A DNA stretch of 64,000 nucleotides from the NCBI GenBank assembly GCA_947507875.1, contig CANNQP010000007.1, forward strand, positions 1 to 64,000. Reading direction: 5' to 3'. Below the pieces are notes generated by a model. The model was given only the letters and a program-made list of their open reading frames with translations, did no database searches and had not been told where the DNA came from. A program made the position numbers and the translations under genes. Shown piece after piece: positions 43,456 to 53,152 of the stretch (positions are counted from its first letter, which is position 1; every line of letters begins with the position of its first letter). Source of the stretch: Verrucomicrobiaceae bacterium. GTDB taxonomy: Bacteria > Verrucomicrobiota > Verrucomicrobiia > Verrucomicrobiales > Verrucomicrobiaceae.

Positions 43456-43509
43456 GCTGGCTCGTCGTTCGGTCGCTTGCCCAACGAATCACGGGAGTAG
43501 CTCCAACGC

Positions 43510-44964
43510 TCACTTCGCGAGTGTCTTCAAAATCTGCAGCGCCTTCGTTTCGAAGAGCTTCTGCCACTCGGGTGCCACGAGAACATCACAGTCCTCTTGC
43601 GCATACCCGGTATTTCGTCGCTGCGACTCAGTGGCGGTGTACCAGAGGTAGCCATTCGTGTATCCAGAAACGTGGGCGTTGGCATCCTGCGCGGCTTTTT
43701 TGATGTTCAGGCCGACCTGCGCGGTGACCTCGCCAGGAAAGGTGACGAGCTTGAAGGCCCCGACGCGCAAACCGCACACCTCGGCATCAAGTGTGGGACT
43801 GTCCGCGGCCTTTGTGTCGGCGAGGTGCTTTTTCAGCAAGGCGAGGTTCGCATTCAGTCGCGTGAGCTGTTCCATGATCGCGAGATTGCTGAGGTAGGTT
43901 TCGACGAGGGCTTTGTTGTCCGCATCGAGCTGCTGGAGCGACTTGCCGTTGTCGAGATAGCCCTGCGCGTAGTGAGAAGGCATGTTGGGCGAAAGTTTGT
44001 GCTGCATGAGCAGCGGCAGAAAGGTCTTGAAGTTGATGTTCGTGGGCTTCAGGGCCGCCACGAGGCTTCGTTGCTCCGTTTCGATGTTGGCGATGCGCTT
44101 TTCGAAATCGGTGGCGCGGGGCAGTCGGAGGACTTCGCGGCTGATTTTCAGGGTGGCGTCGTTTTGCGGCTCAAATCGACGAATCGCGGCCAAAACGCTC
44201 GCGCCGAGCATGGTGCCGAGGGGCTCGGCATCGGCAGGACGGCTCACTTCTTTGTAATGCACCGGGTTGATGTCGCCGCCGCAGCCTTGGACGAAGAACG
44301 CCATCACGCCGGTGGCCTCCTCGATGACTTTGGAAGCAAAACCAGGATAGTCGGCCGAATTGCCCTTGCTTGGCGGGTTCATGATCGGATGGCAGGCGAA
44401 GTGATACACGATGGCCAGTGGCGTGCCGTCCGCGCGGTCGAGCCGCAGCAGGCCGATCTGCGGATCAATCGGCCCGGTGCTCACCACCTCCTCATCGCGC
44501 GGCATCGAGTAAGCGCGGCGCATGTCGGTCTGCGTGCCGTCTTTGAGGAACATGCGGCGATTCTCGCTGATGCGACTCTCGCTGCCGACTCCAGCGCTCA
44601 CGTTGACCGGCACGAGGTTCTTCGCGGCGTCTCGGATGGCCTGCACGACGAGTTGCTGCAAATCCATGCGCACGATGCCGTGGCAATGGCTCGCATTGAT
44701 GATGACTTCGTCGGCGAGATCGCCGAGTTCCTGCCGCACATTCGCGAGAAAGCCGTTTCCAATGCGTCCGATGCCGCCAATCGCCACCGCATCGACCGTC
44801 ACAAGCACCGCCGTGGTCTCGCCGCTCTTCAAGACCAGCGCTTTGGCAAAACACGGATCATTCAGGGGCACCGTGCGGTCCGTGATGTCCACCTTCGCGA
44901 TGCCGGCGAGGATTTCGGCGTGCAGCGGCAAGCTGAGTAAAAGCAGAAAAAGAAGTGACTTCAT
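43510..44964 (-). CDS. Secreted neutral/alkaline ceramidase-like protein
   Basis: 484 residues with signal peptide MKSLLFLLLLSLPLHA. The N-terminal domain resembles the neutral/alkaline non-lysosomal ceramidase family: AGIAKVDITDRTVPLNDPCFAKALVL, INASHCHG (Zn-binding His), YHFACHPIMNPP (His) and FFVQGCGGDINPV (Gly-Gly-Asp-Ile-Asn). In Planctomycetota and Verrucomicrobiota such proteins are common and probably act on amide or ester bonds in other substrates. Its start overlaps the stop of the ThuA-like gene (ATGA). It is last in a minus-strand trio. Confidence 0.8.
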   Translation of the reverse strand: MKSLLFLLLLSLPLHAEILAGIAKVDITDRTVPLNDPCFAKALVLKSGETTAVLVTVDAVAIGGIGRIGNGFLANVRQELGDLADEVIINASHCHGIVRMDLQQLVVQAIRDAAKNLVPVNVSAGVGSESRISENRRMFLKDGTQTDMRRAYSMPRDEEVVSTGPIDPQIGLLRLDRADGTPLAIVYHFACHPIMNPPSKGNSADYPGFASKVIEEATGVMAFFVQGCGGDINPVHYKEVSRPADAEPLGTMLGASVLAAIRRFEPQNDATLKISREVLRLPRATDFEKRIANIETEQRSLVAALKPTNINFKTFLPLLMQHKLSPNMPSHYAQGYLDNGKSLQQLDADNKALVETYLSNLAIMEQLTRLNANLALLKKHLADTKAADSPTLDAEVCGLRVGAFKLVTFPGEVTAQVGLNIKKAAQDANAHVSGYTNGYLWYTATESQRRNTGYAQEDCDVLVAPEWQKLFETKALQILKTLAK

Positions 44965-45719
44965 GGCTTCAGCGTCCAGTTCACCGCATTCACGAGCAAC
45001 GTGCGCACATCGGCGAGCTCCATGTCCTCCGGTGCGCCGAGGCTCGTGTAAAAGATACGGGCCTTTTTCGGGCCAAAGGATCGCGTCCAGGCGACAGGCA
45101 TGGGCGGGCTGGTGTTGGTCTTGGCGGCGCCAATGAGCAGTGGGGTCACATCGGTTGCGAGAGGCAGCACTTTGTAGAGCGATTGCGAGCCGCGAATGTT
45201 CGCGGGGTTCACGCCGGCGAGCAGCGGGCTGTTTTCGGCTCCAGGGGCGATGCGGACGGTGTAGGGCAGGCCTTTGGTTTCGTAGCCGGTGTTCGGTGCG
45301 CCGAGGACTTCGTCGGTGAACTCCGGCCAGGGCACGAGGCTTGGATCGACGACCTCATTGGGCTTCGGGATGAAGGCGTGGTTGGCGGTGCGGATGCCAA
45401 GCAGCGGCTTCCCGGCGGCGAGATGGGCGCGGATGGCGGCCATTTGATCCTTCGGCGGAAAGCGGCGGCGTGAGAAGAGCACGAGCAGGTCAGCGTCCTT
45501 CAGGGACTCGACCAGTCCAGCAAAGTGATGTGGCTGCGGCTTGTCGCCCTCAATGACTGTAACGCGGTGACCGAGCGGGCGGAGCTGCTGTTCGGCGAAA
45601 TCACGCATGGTGCGCGGTGCCTCATAGTTGTTTGGGTCCTCGACAACCATGATGACGATGTTTGAGGCAGACGCGGCGCTGATGAACGCAACAAAGGCGG
45701 CGAGGATGAAGTGCTTCAT
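44961..45719 (-). CDS. Secreted ThuA-like (trehalose-utilisation family) protein
   Basis: 252 residues from ATG 45719 with signal peptide KHFILAAFVAFISAASA. The flavodoxin/glutamine-amidotransferase-like fold of ThuA is seen in NIVIMVVEDPNNYEAPRTM, LKDADLLVLFSRRR, IRAHLAAGKPLLGIRTANHAF and GPKKARIFYTSLGAPEDMELADVRTLLVNAVNWTL. Frames continue upstream, but only this start yields a signal peptide. ThuA-like proteins are linked to sugar catabolism; the reaction is not known here. It overlaps the ceramidase-like gene and follows the SGNH gene by 22 bases. Confidence 0.82.
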   Translation of the reverse strand: MKHFILAAFVAFISAASASNIVIMVVEDPNNYEAPRTMRDFAEQQLRPLGHRVTVIEGDKPQPHHFAGLVESLKDADLLVLFSRRRFPPKDQMAAIRAHLAAGKPLLGIRTANHAFIPKPNEVVDPSLVPWPEFTDEVLGAPNTGYETKGLPYTVRIAPGAENSPLLAGVNPANIRGSQSLYKVLPLATDVTPLLIGAAKTNTSPPMPVAWTRSFGPKKARIFYTSLGAPEDMELADVRTLLVNAVNWTLKP

Positions 45720-45741
45720 GGATTGATGGACAGAGGCGATT

Positions 45742-46407
45742 TTACTTCGGCAGCGCGTGGACAAGAGCCTCGGCGATGGCGGCCATGCCAGCATCGCCGG
45801 GATGATTGGCGACTCCGGCGTGTTTGAAGGGACGCTCCGAGCGGGCGAAGTTTTTCTCATTCTTGCCGAGGGTGCTGATGTTCACAGAGATGCCGTTCAC
45901 GGCGGCAGAAGCGCCGCGCAAAGCTTCGTCCTTGGCCGCATCGGCCCAGAAGCAACTGCGCACGAGGATCACAGGCTGCCGATTGCCTTTGAGCGTGGTT
46001 AGCAGCTTCGTGACGGCTTCCTGGAACTTGGCTTTTTCTTCTGCTGACTTCGGAGCGCGCACGTTTTCCCCAATGGATAGCACAATGAGATCAGCCTGAA
46101 AATGAATGGCTTCCTTGAGCTTCGCAGCGAAATCGTAGCCCTGATGGGCACGCTCGAAGTCGGCGATGTTTTTGACGAGGATCTCTGGCGTGGATCCTTG
46201 CTTTTGTGCGAGCGAGGCCGTGAAGACATGCACATAGTCCTTCACCTTGGCGCTCGCTGCCATGCCCCAGTGGCCACTCCAGTCGATGTCGGGCTTGGGG
46301 CCATGTTGGGTGATGCTGTTGCCAAGGAAGAGGACTTTTTGGAAAGGGGACTGCGCGAAAGCTTGGCTGAAGAAGCAGCAGATGAGGAGGCTGACGAAGC
46401 GGGTCAT
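45742..46407 (-). CDS. Secreted SGNH/GDSL hydrolase
   Basis: 221 residues with signal peptide MTRFVSLLICCFFSQAFA. Block I with the catalytic Ser is VLFLGNSITQHGP. Later blocks are LIVLSIGENVRAP and the C-terminal NHPGDAGMAAIAEAL with the Asp/His pair (order H-P-G-D, so the usual D-x-x-H is changed). These enzymes remove acyl groups from sugars or cleave esters. It is the first of three genes (SGNH, ThuA-like, ceramidase-like), probably one transcript for breaking down a decorated carbohydrate. Confidence 0.85.
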   Translation of the reverse strand: MTRFVSLLICCFFSQAFAQSPFQKVLFLGNSITQHGPKPDIDWSGHWGMAASAKVKDYVHVFTASLAQKQGSTPEILVKNIADFERAHQGYDFAAKLKEAIHFQADLIVLSIGENVRAPKSAEEKAKFQEAVTKLLTTLKGNRQPVILVRSCFWADAAKDEALRGASAAVNGISVNISTLGKNEKNFARSERPFKHAGVANHPGDAGMAAIAEALVHALPK

Positions 46408-46596
46408 GAAACTTGGCTTAGGGGATTGTTAGGCGCACCACGATCTCCTATCTCAAAAAGGAAGGGGAGAAGACCATGGATGGGTTGGTGACTTTGAATG
46501 GCTGGAAGTTAGGGCCAGATTACGTGGAGAAGGCTGCGCTTCTTCTCTGCGACACCTTCTTGCATCTTTGGCGGGCCCGAAGCATTTCTCTGAGTC

Positions 46597-47175
46597 ATGC
46601 GCCTCCTTTTTGCTCTGCTGGTTGTTTTGTGTGCTCAATCCTCGCTCCTTCGTGCGGAGCAGTTTGTGCTGTTTGATGTAACCTTCACCTTCACGCAGGA
46701 AGACGCGCTGAACTCGAAGCCCAGCCAGTCGCACTACTATCTCAAGGACGATCGTTTGAACCCGCAGCGCCCGAAGGACTGGACCTCGCCGGTGGATTAC
46801 CGCAACGGCAGCGCGCATCTCCGTCTGGAAGTGCTCGAAAAACCAGCGGGTGATCAGCCGACGTCGTGGAGCGTGTGTTACATCCCCTACAAGGGTCAGA
46901 ACCATGGCTATGGATGCATCGGCACGGGGCCGTATTCGAAGGCCGGCGTGATCGAGAAGGATCTCGACATGACGAAGTTCTGGCAGAACAACGACATCAT
47001 CTGGAGTCAGGGCATCAAGGAAATGCATCTTGTGCTCAAGGACGATAAAAATCTCCACGCCCACAAGCGCACGGACATGGAGAAGTTTTTCCCCACAAAG
47101 GTGAGGATGACACTGATTCAAGTCTCCAAGGGCTCGACCTATGATCCGAAGCTGGTGCCGGGACTCGCGAAGTAG
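46597..47175 (+). CDS. Secreted protein of unknown function
   Basis: 192 residues with a clear signal peptide (MRLLFALLVVLCAQSSLLRA). The mature part is rich in aromatic and charged residues, with no recognised family motif: FDVTFTFTQEDALNSKPSQS, YYLKDDRLNP, SWSVCYIPYKGQNHGYGC and a helical C-terminus. The single-domain beta-rich look suggests a periplasmic binding or enzyme domain. It is divergent from the SGNH operon and followed by the UvrD-type helicase. Confidence 0.65.
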   Translation: MRLLFALLVVLCAQSSLLRAEQFVLFDVTFTFTQEDALNSKPSQSHYYLKDDRLNPQRPKDWTSPVDYRNGSAHLRLEVLEKPAGDQPTSWSVCYIPYKGQNHGYGCIGTGPYSKAGVIEKDLDMTKFWQNNDIIWSQGIKEMHLVLKDDKNLHAHKRTDMEKFFPTKVRMTLIQVSKGSTYDPKLVPGLAK

Positions 47176-47334
47176 TTCTCAGGTCGTCCCAGGGATCAAA
47201 ATGGGAAAGACTATGGCCCAGTGGCACGGGGCGGGAGTTGCGAGCGTCAAATGGAAACCACTGGTCATGGCATGATTTGTTTCCGACTTCGGTCTTGAAA
47301 CCTGCACGCGCCCCCGCATCTGAGACGCCCTAGC

Positions 47335-49341
47335 ATGAGCGGATTCACTGGCACACTCAACCCCCAGCAGCGACAGGCGGCCACCCACATTCATGGGCCG
47401 CTTTTGATCCTGGCCGGCGCAGGCACGGGGAAGACGCGTGTTGTTACGGCGCGCATCGCCTACATGATCAATGAAGGCGTCAAGCCGGAGCACATCTTGG
47501 CGGTCACCTTCACCAACAAAGCTGCCACCGAGATGCGTGAGCGCGTGAAGGACATGTGTCGTGGCAATGATGGCAAAAAAGTCGTGCTGGGCACCTTTCA
47601 CGCCTTCTGTGCACGGCTGCTGCGCGAGTTCGCGCCAAAGGTGGGCTACAAGCAGAACTTCGTCATCTATTCTCAAGGCGAACAGATCAGCCTGATGAAG
47701 CGGGCGATGAAGGATTTGTTGATCAAGGAAGAGACGCTCGACCCGCAGGCCGTGCTCAGCCGCATGAGCAAGGCGAAGAACTACGGCGAGAGCTTGGGCG
47801 ACCCGAAAGAAGATCTGTATGCCGCCGTGGCTGAAAAATACGCGAATGAGATGCGTGCGCTGAACGCCATGGATTTCGATGATTTGTTGTGCCTGGGCGT
47901 GCAGCTTTTGGAGAATCATGAGGATGTGCGTTCCGTGCTTCATCGCAGGCATCGCTTTGTCATGGTGGATGAGTTTCAAGACACCAACTCCCTGCAAATG
48001 CGGCTGCTGCGTGCGCTGGTGCCTGCGCCTTACAATGTCTGCGTGGTGGGGGATGACGACCAGTCCATCTATGGATGGCGTGGAGCGGAGATCACGAACA
48101 TCACGCAGTTTGAAGACTTCTTTCCCAACCCCACGGTGGTGAAGTTGGAGGAAAACTATCGCTCCACCACGCCCATCCTGCATACCGCGAACAGCCTGAT
48201 CAAAAACAACGCGGGCCGGCGCCCAAAGAGCCTGTGGAGTCGCAACACGGGCAGCGCACCCGTGCGCTTGATTGTGGTTCAGGACGATAAGGAAGAAGCG
48301 GACATGATCGCCAAGGAGATCGAGCGCAGCTTTTACGCGGACAAGGAACCTTACGACCACTTCGCCGTGCTCTTCCGCACCAACGAGCAGAGCCGCGTGT
48401 TGGAGCAGGCTTTCCGCCAGCGCAAGATCCCCTATCGAGTGATTGGTGCGCGCAGTTTTTTTGATCGTCGCGAGGTCAAGGACATCGTGGCCTACCTAAC
48501 GGTGCTGCATAACCCGCACGATGACATTGCCCTGCTGCGCGTGCTGAATACACCCACGCGTGGCATTGGCAATGCGACGGCAGAGCTAGCGCGAGATCGT
48601 TCCATGGAAAAGCACCACAGCGTGTGGGTGGCTCTGTGCGATGAGGATTTCCTGCGACAGATCCCAGAAAAGGCACGCACGGCCATCCGAGGCTTCACCG
48701 CGCTGATCACCAAGTATGCCGCCGCTGCGCAGAGCGAAGGCGTGATGCTAGCTGAGTTGACGGAGCATATGATTCTCGAAATCGGCTACCGTGAGTATTT
48801 GCAAAAAATGGCCAAAACCCCCGAGGACTACAATGCCTGGGACAATGGGCTGAAAGAGCTGGTGAGCCAGATCACAAACTATGCTGAGCGGAATCGCAAG
48901 GAAGGTCTGGCGGGCTTTTTGGACGAGATCACGCTGAATGATGAGCGTGAGGAAAAAGACGACATCGAAAAGAAAAAAGGCGTCTGCCTGATCACCATGC
49001 ATGCCAGCAAGGGGCTGGAATTTCCGATGGTCTATCTGCCAGGTTTGGAACAGGGCATCCTTCCGCACAAGCGCAGCTACGAAGAAGGTCGCGTGGATGA
49101 AGAGCGTCGTCTTTTTTACGTGGGCATCACGCGGGCACGGCAAAAGCTGACCATCAGCTACGTGCGCACTCGGGTGAAGTGGGGCAAGCCGCAGACGGAA
49201 TTGCCCAGCCCTTTCCTGAAGGAGCTGGATCGCACGCACGTCCATGAGATCGATTATAGCCGTCACATGAATGAAATGGTGGGGCAGGAGGAGATGACCA
49301 ACGTCTTTGCTGGGCTCAAGGCCATGCTGAACCAGGATTAG
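47335..49341 (+). CDS. UvrD/PcrA/Rep-family ATP-dependent DNA helicase
   Basis: A superfamily 1A 3'-5' helicase of 668 residues: LNPQQRQAATH (Q motif), LILAGAGTGKTRV (Walker A), AVTFTNKAATEMRER (Ia), VDEFQDTNSLQ (II), VVGDDDQSIYGWRGA (III), LEENYRST (IV), ITMHASKGLEFPMVYLPG (V) and RRLFYVGITRARQKL (VI). It acts in excision or replication repair. The C-terminus lacks the long tail of PcrA/UvrD that binds UvrB or RNA polymerase, so it may be nearer Rep. I do not assign a firm symbol. Confidence 0.9.
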   Translation: MSGFTGTLNPQQRQAATHIHGPLLILAGAGTGKTRVVTARIAYMINEGVKPEHILAVTFTNKAATEMRERVKDMCRGNDGKKVVLGTFHAFCARLLREFAPKVGYKQNFVIYSQGEQISLMKRAMKDLLIKEETLDPQAVLSRMSKAKNYGESLGDPKEDLYAAVAEKYANEMRALNAMDFDDLLCLGVQLLENHEDVRSVLHRRHRFVMVDEFQDTNSLQMRLLRALVPAPYNVCVVGDDDQSIYGWRGAEITNITQFEDFFPNPTVVKLEENYRSTTPILHTANSLIKNNAGRRPKSLWSRNTGSAPVRLIVVQDDKEEADMIAKEIERSFYADKEPYDHFAVLFRTNEQSRVLEQAFRQRKIPYRVIGARSFFDRREVKDIVAYLTVLHNPHDDIALLRVLNTPTRGIGNATAELARDRSMEKHHSVWVALCDEDFLRQIPEKARTAIRGFTALITKYAAAAQSEGVMLAELTEHMILEIGYREYLQKMAKTPEDYNAWDNGLKELVSQITNYAERNRKEGLAGFLDEITLNDEREEKDDIEKKKGVCLITMHASKGLEFPMVYLPGLEQGILPHKRSYEEGRVDEERRLFYVGITRARQKLTISYVRTRVKWGKPQTELPSPFLKELDRTHVHEIDYSRHMNEMVGQEEMTNVFAGLKAMLNQD

Positions 49342-49362
49342 GCCTGCATTCGCATCACCCTT

Positions 49363-49953
49363 TCAGGGCACCAGCGCGAGATCGGCTTGTCCACGGAGGG
49401 AGATCTGCAGCTTATCAGCATACTTGCTGATCGTGCCTGTGATCTGCACCGTCTTGCCTTCCCATCCATCGAGGTTGAGCCCAGGGCTTTGTTCGAGTGT
49501 GCCTTTGGGCAGAAAGACCTCAAACTCCGTGTCTTGAAAATAAAGCTTCTTGTGTCCAGTGGTCCCCAGGTTGGCCACGGATTTTACCACGCCAATGACG
49601 ACGGCTTTCAGCCCGAGTTTGCTCGCGATGAGGTTCACATCAGTCGCGTCGATGGCTCCGGCGTCGCGCGCCTTCATGGGTAGTGTTGAGGCAGTGGCAG
49701 CCGTCACAGGGGCCGCGACCGAGGCGCTTAGGCCGATGAGCTCTGCGATGCGTTTTTTGCTTTCCTGGTTGAGTTGAGAAACCGGCACGCGCTGGTCACT
49801 GCCATTTTTTCCACTAAAGAGAATGACGCCTGGCATGGCGCCACGAAAGCTGCCCTGGATGGACGTGCCATCCACGAGGGTCCAGGTCTCTTCGGCAGCG
49901 AGAGCTAGGCAAACCGAGGCAAACGTCAGGGTGATCTGGAGCAGGATCTTCAT
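49363..49953 (-). CDS. Secreted SHD1-domain protein with OB-like C-terminal domain
   Basis: 196 residues with signal peptide MKILLQITLTFASVCLALA. The first domain (EETWTLVDGTSIQGSFRGAMPGVILFSGKNGSDQRVPVSQLNQESKKRI) has the SLA1-homology-domain-1 pattern common in Planctomycetota and Verrucomicrobiota. After an Ala/Thr linker, the second domain (VIGVVKSVANLGTTGHKKLYFQD...GTISKYADKLQISLRG) reads like an OB-fold. Likely periplasmic; function unknown. It converges with the helicase gene and diverges from tex. Confidence 0.72.
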   Translation of the reverse strand: MKILLQITLTFASVCLALAAEETWTLVDGTSIQGSFRGAMPGVILFSGKNGSDQRVPVSQLNQESKKRIAELIGLSASVAAPVTAATASTLPMKARDAGAIDATDVNLIASKLGLKAVVIGVVKSVANLGTTGHKKLYFQDTEFEVFLPKGTLEQSPGLNLDGWEGKTVQITGTISKYADKLQISLRGQADLALVP

Positions 49954-50199
49954 GAGTAGGTGAAAATGTGGGTGAACTCAGGCTCATGCCTCTCACAGAG
50001 AGGCTGCTTTGTGGTAAAGTTTGGCGCACACACCGTCCCTCCCAGCACCCCCTGGGCCAAGCTGTGCTGGGGAAAGCAAAGTCGTCCCGTCAAGACAGTA
50101 AATTTTCGGGCGGGGAACTCTTCATCTTGCTGCCATCCGGCAAGACCGCTAACTCACCTCTTCCACCACGGTGCTCTGCACCCTTCCCCTGTTCCCACC

Positions 50200-52599
50200 A
50201 TGTCTGATGCCGCTGAACTGAACATCAATATCACCCACGTCGAACGCGTCGCCCGAGAAATGGGTATCAAAGCCGTGCAGGTCGGTGCCACCGCCAAGCT
50301 GCTTGCGGATGGGGCCACGGTGCCTTTCATCTCTCGCTATCGCAAAGAGGCCACCGGCATGTTAGATGAAGTGCAGATCCAGGGCGTGAAGGATCGCCTG
50401 GAGCAGCTCGTGGCGCTGGATGACCGACGCGCTGCTATCGTGAAGTCGCTCGAAGAGCGCAAGCTGATGACGGATGTGCTGAGGGCGAAGATCGAGAAGG
50501 CCGAGACGATGAATGTGCTGGAAGACATCTTTGCGCCGTTCCGTCCGAAGCGCCGCACGCGCGCCACCATCGCGAAAGAGAAGGGTCTGGAGCCGCTGGC
50601 CGATTTCATCGAAGCCAACATGCTGACCGCCGGTGCAGACCTCGCTTCCGAAGCCGCGAAGCTGGTGAACCCCGATCACGAAAACGAAGAACTGCGCGTC
50701 AAAGACGCCAACGACGCGCTGGCTGGAGCCCGGGACATCATCGCCGAGCGCATCAGCGACAACGCCGAAGCTCGTGCGGCTCTCCGCAAGCTTTTTGCCG
50801 ACCAGGGAACGGTGGTTTCCAAGGTCATGTATGGCAAAGACAAGGATGAGGAAGCGCAGAAGTTCCGTGACTACTTCGACTGGACGGAGCCGATGAAATC
50901 CATCCCAAGCCATCGCATGTTGGCGATCCGCCGTGGTGAGAAAGAAGGTTTCCTCCTCATGCGCATCCAGCCGCCGGAAGAGACGGCGGTGCAGATCATC
51001 ACCCAGATGTTTGCCAAAGGTGGCAATGCCTGCACAGACCAGATGAAACAGGCCTGTGCCGACAGCTACAAGCGCCTGCTCAGCTCCAGCATGGAGACCG
51101 AATTTCGCTTGGAATCGAAGAAGAAGGCCGATGCCGAGGCGGTGAAGGTCTTCGCTGACAATCTGCGCGAGCTCCTCATGGCCGCACCGCTAGGTCAGAA
51201 GCGTCTTTTGGGCATCGACCCAGGGTTCCGCACGGGTTGCAAAACGGTCGTGCTGGATGCGCAGGGCCAGCTTCTCTTCAACGACGTGATTTACCTGCTC
51301 GGTGAAGGCAACAGCCTCATGCACGCGAAGACGCTCGTGCTGAATTTGATCGAGCGTTTCAAGATCGAAGCCATCGCCATCGGCAACGGCACCGCCAGCC
51401 GTGAAACGGAAGGGTTCATCAACAAGATCGGCATCCCGAAACACATCCCGGTGATCATGGTGAATGAGAGCGGTGCCTCCATTTACAGCGCCAGCGAAGT
51501 CGCCCGCGAAGAGTTCCCGAACCACGATGTCACCGTGCGTGGTGCCGTGTCCATCGCACGACGTCTCATGGACCCGCTGGCGGAGTTGGTGAAGCTCGAT
51601 CCGAAGTCCATCGGTGTCGGCCAGTATCAGCACGATGTGGATCAAAAGCAGCTCAAGGATGGCCTCGACAACATCGTCATCAGTTGCGTGAACAACGTCG
51701 GCGTGGAGGTGAACACGGCCTCGAAGCAGCTGCTTAGCTACGTCTCTGGCTTGAACAGCACGCACGCGGCGAACATCGTCGCCTTCCGCAACGAAAACGG
51801 GCCCTTCAAGTCACGCAAAGACCTCATGAAGGTCCCACGCCTTGGCGACAAAGCTTTTGAGCAGGCTGCCGGTTTCCTCCGCATCCGCGATGCCGTGCAT
51901 CCGCTCGACGCCAGCGCCGTCCACCCCGAGCGCTATCCGCTCGTGGAAAAGATGGCGGCTGACCTTGGTTGCACGGTTGCCGACCTGATGGCGAAGCCCG
52001 AACTGCGGCAAAAGCTCGACTTGAAAAAATACGTCAGCACCGATGTCGGCCTGCCAACGTTGCAAGACATCATGAACGAACTGGCGAAGCCAGGCCGTGA
52101 TCCGCGCAAGCAGTTCGAGATCTTCAAATTCCAGGAAGGTGTGAATGAGATGAAGGACCTGCAAGTCGGCATGAAGCTGCCCGGCGTTGTCACCAACGTC
52201 ACCGCCTTCGGAGCCTTCATCGACATCGGCGTGCATCAAGACGGCCTGGCTCACGTCAGCCAGCTCAGCGACAGCTTTGTACGCGATGCGGCCGAAGCCG
52301 TGAAGGTCGGTCAGCGTGTCATGGCCACTGTCATGGAGGTGGACATCCAGCGCAAACGCATCGCCCTGAGCCTAAAATCCAAGCCCGACTTCGAGCGCAA
52401 GCAGGGCGGTGGCGGCGGGGGGCCTCGCCCAGCAGGTCAGGTCAGTGGCCAAAGCCGTCCTGGAAGCTTCGGCGGGGCCGGCGGCAATCGCTCGGGTGGA
52501 GGTGGCTTTAACAACAACCCCTTCGGTAATCTCGGCAGCGGCAGCAGCTCCAGCGGCGGTAATGATTGGTTCAGCCAGGCCTCCAAAGGCAGGAAGTGA
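50200..52599 (+). CDS. tex: Tex-family RNA-binding transcription accessory protein
   Basis: 799 residues from ATG 50200 (MSDAAELNINI). Upstream codons are open but lack coding character. Domains in order: N-terminal helical domain with ATVPFISRYRKEATG and APFRPKRRTRATIAKEKGLEPLA; YqgF/RNase H-like fold at LLGIDPGFRTGCKTVVLDAQG; helix-hairpin-helix region NIVAFRNENGPFKSRKDLM; S1 domain at about 648-730 (PGVVTNVTAFGAFIDIGVHQDG). After the S1 domain come about 65 Gly/Asn/Ser-rich residues, a low-complexity tail not usual in Tex. Cytoplasmic, binds RNA and the transcription machinery. Confidence 0.93.
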   Translation: MSDAAELNINITHVERVAREMGIKAVQVGATAKLLADGATVPFISRYRKEATGMLDEVQIQGVKDRLEQLVALDDRRAAIVKSLEERKLMTDVLRAKIEKAETMNVLEDIFAPFRPKRRTRATIAKEKGLEPLADFIEANMLTAGADLASEAAKLVNPDHENEELRVKDANDALAGARDIIAERISDNAEARAALRKLFADQGTVVSKVMYGKDKDEEAQKFRDYFDWTEPMKSIPSHRMLAIRRGEKEGFLLMRIQPPEETAVQIITQMFAKGGNACTDQMKQACADSYKRLLSSSMETEFRLESKKKADAEAVKVFADNLRELLMAAPLGQKRLLGIDPGFRTGCKTVVLDAQGQLLFNDVIYLLGEGNSLMHAKTLVLNLIERFKIEAIAIGNGTASRETEGFINKIGIPKHIPVIMVNESGASIYSASEVAREEFPNHDVTVRGAVSIARRLMDPLAELVKLDPKSIGVGQYQHDVDQKQLKDGLDNIVISCVNNVGVEVNTASKQLLSYVSGLNSTHAANIVAFRNENGPFKSRKDLMKVPRLGDKAFEQAAGFLRIRDAVHPLDASAVHPERYPLVEKMAADLGCTVADLMAKPELRQKLDLKKYVSTDVGLPTLQDIMNELAKPGRDPRKQFEIFKFQEGVNEMKDLQVGMKLPGVVTNVTAFGAFIDIGVHQDGLAHVSQLSDSFVRDAAEAVKVGQRVMATVMEVDIQRKRIALSLKSKPDFERKQGGGGGGPRPAGQVSGQSRPGSFGGAGGNRSGGGGFNNNPFGNLGSGSSSSGGNDWFSQASKGRK

Positions 52600-52654
52600 G
52601 AGACGTCCGTGGGCACAGTCTCCAGACCGCGGATGCTCGGCCCAAACGGCCACG

Positions 52655-52710
52655 GAATCTCAGCGCCAAAGGCGTGTCCCATCCCAGCCTGGGCTCGTCA
52701 GGCCCAGGAC
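52655..52710 (-). repeat. Interspersed repeat, copy A
   Basis: Read on the minus strand it contains TCCTGGGC, a short spacer, GCCCAGG (a hairpin), then CACGCCTTTGGCGCTGAGAT. It matches copies B (52833-52890) and C (54659-54730). It sits just after tex, in inverted orientation to the other two. The surrounding 550 bases (52600-53152) hold no supported gene. Confidence 0.75.
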
Positions 52711-52832
52711 CGAGGCACAACCCCACCCCCGGTCGTGGGCTGAAAGCCCGACCTATCCGCAGTGGATCAGGTTCGGGTTTGGCGTGCATGGCTCGGGCCT
52801 TCGAGCCCTCGGCTGCGTGGTGGTGTTGGAAC

Positions 52833-52890
52833 ACTTTTCCTGGGCTGATGGCCCAGGCTGCGATAGCGCGCGCCTTTGGTGCTGTGAATG
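52833..52890 (+). repeat. Interspersed repeat, copy B
   Basis: Contains TCCTGGGC-TGAT-GGCCCAGG (hairpin 52839-52858) followed by GCGCGCCTTTGGTGCTG. It aligns without gaps to copy C over about 70 bases. The rest of the intergenic DNA up to 53152 is AT-richer and shows no gene. Confidence 0.75.
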
Positions 52891-53152
52891 CGATGCAGCT
52901 GACTCCTAGAGTTTTGTGCGGTCATGGCATTCGTGCCCAATAACTTCATAGATTCGGTATGAATCAAGTTCACCAGAGCAGGAATGTCCCGGTTATTGAA
53001 GATTTCGGGGCACAAAGAGCGGCAAGGATAACTTGAGTGGTGTGTTAAGCTTTTGTTACAATCTTCGGCACTGTCGAATTTGATCCAAGACTTGATTCAA
53101 GATTCCGCAGGTATCTGTTATCACACTCCTAATCATTCTGGACTAGGCCTAG

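Noticed and set aside
43597-44940. 447-codon plus-strand open frame
   Set aside because: It is antisense to the ceramidase-like gene, with no recognisable motif.
49960-50199. 80-codon upstream extension of tex
   Set aside because: Sequence lacks coding character and Tex homology begins at the ATG at 50200.
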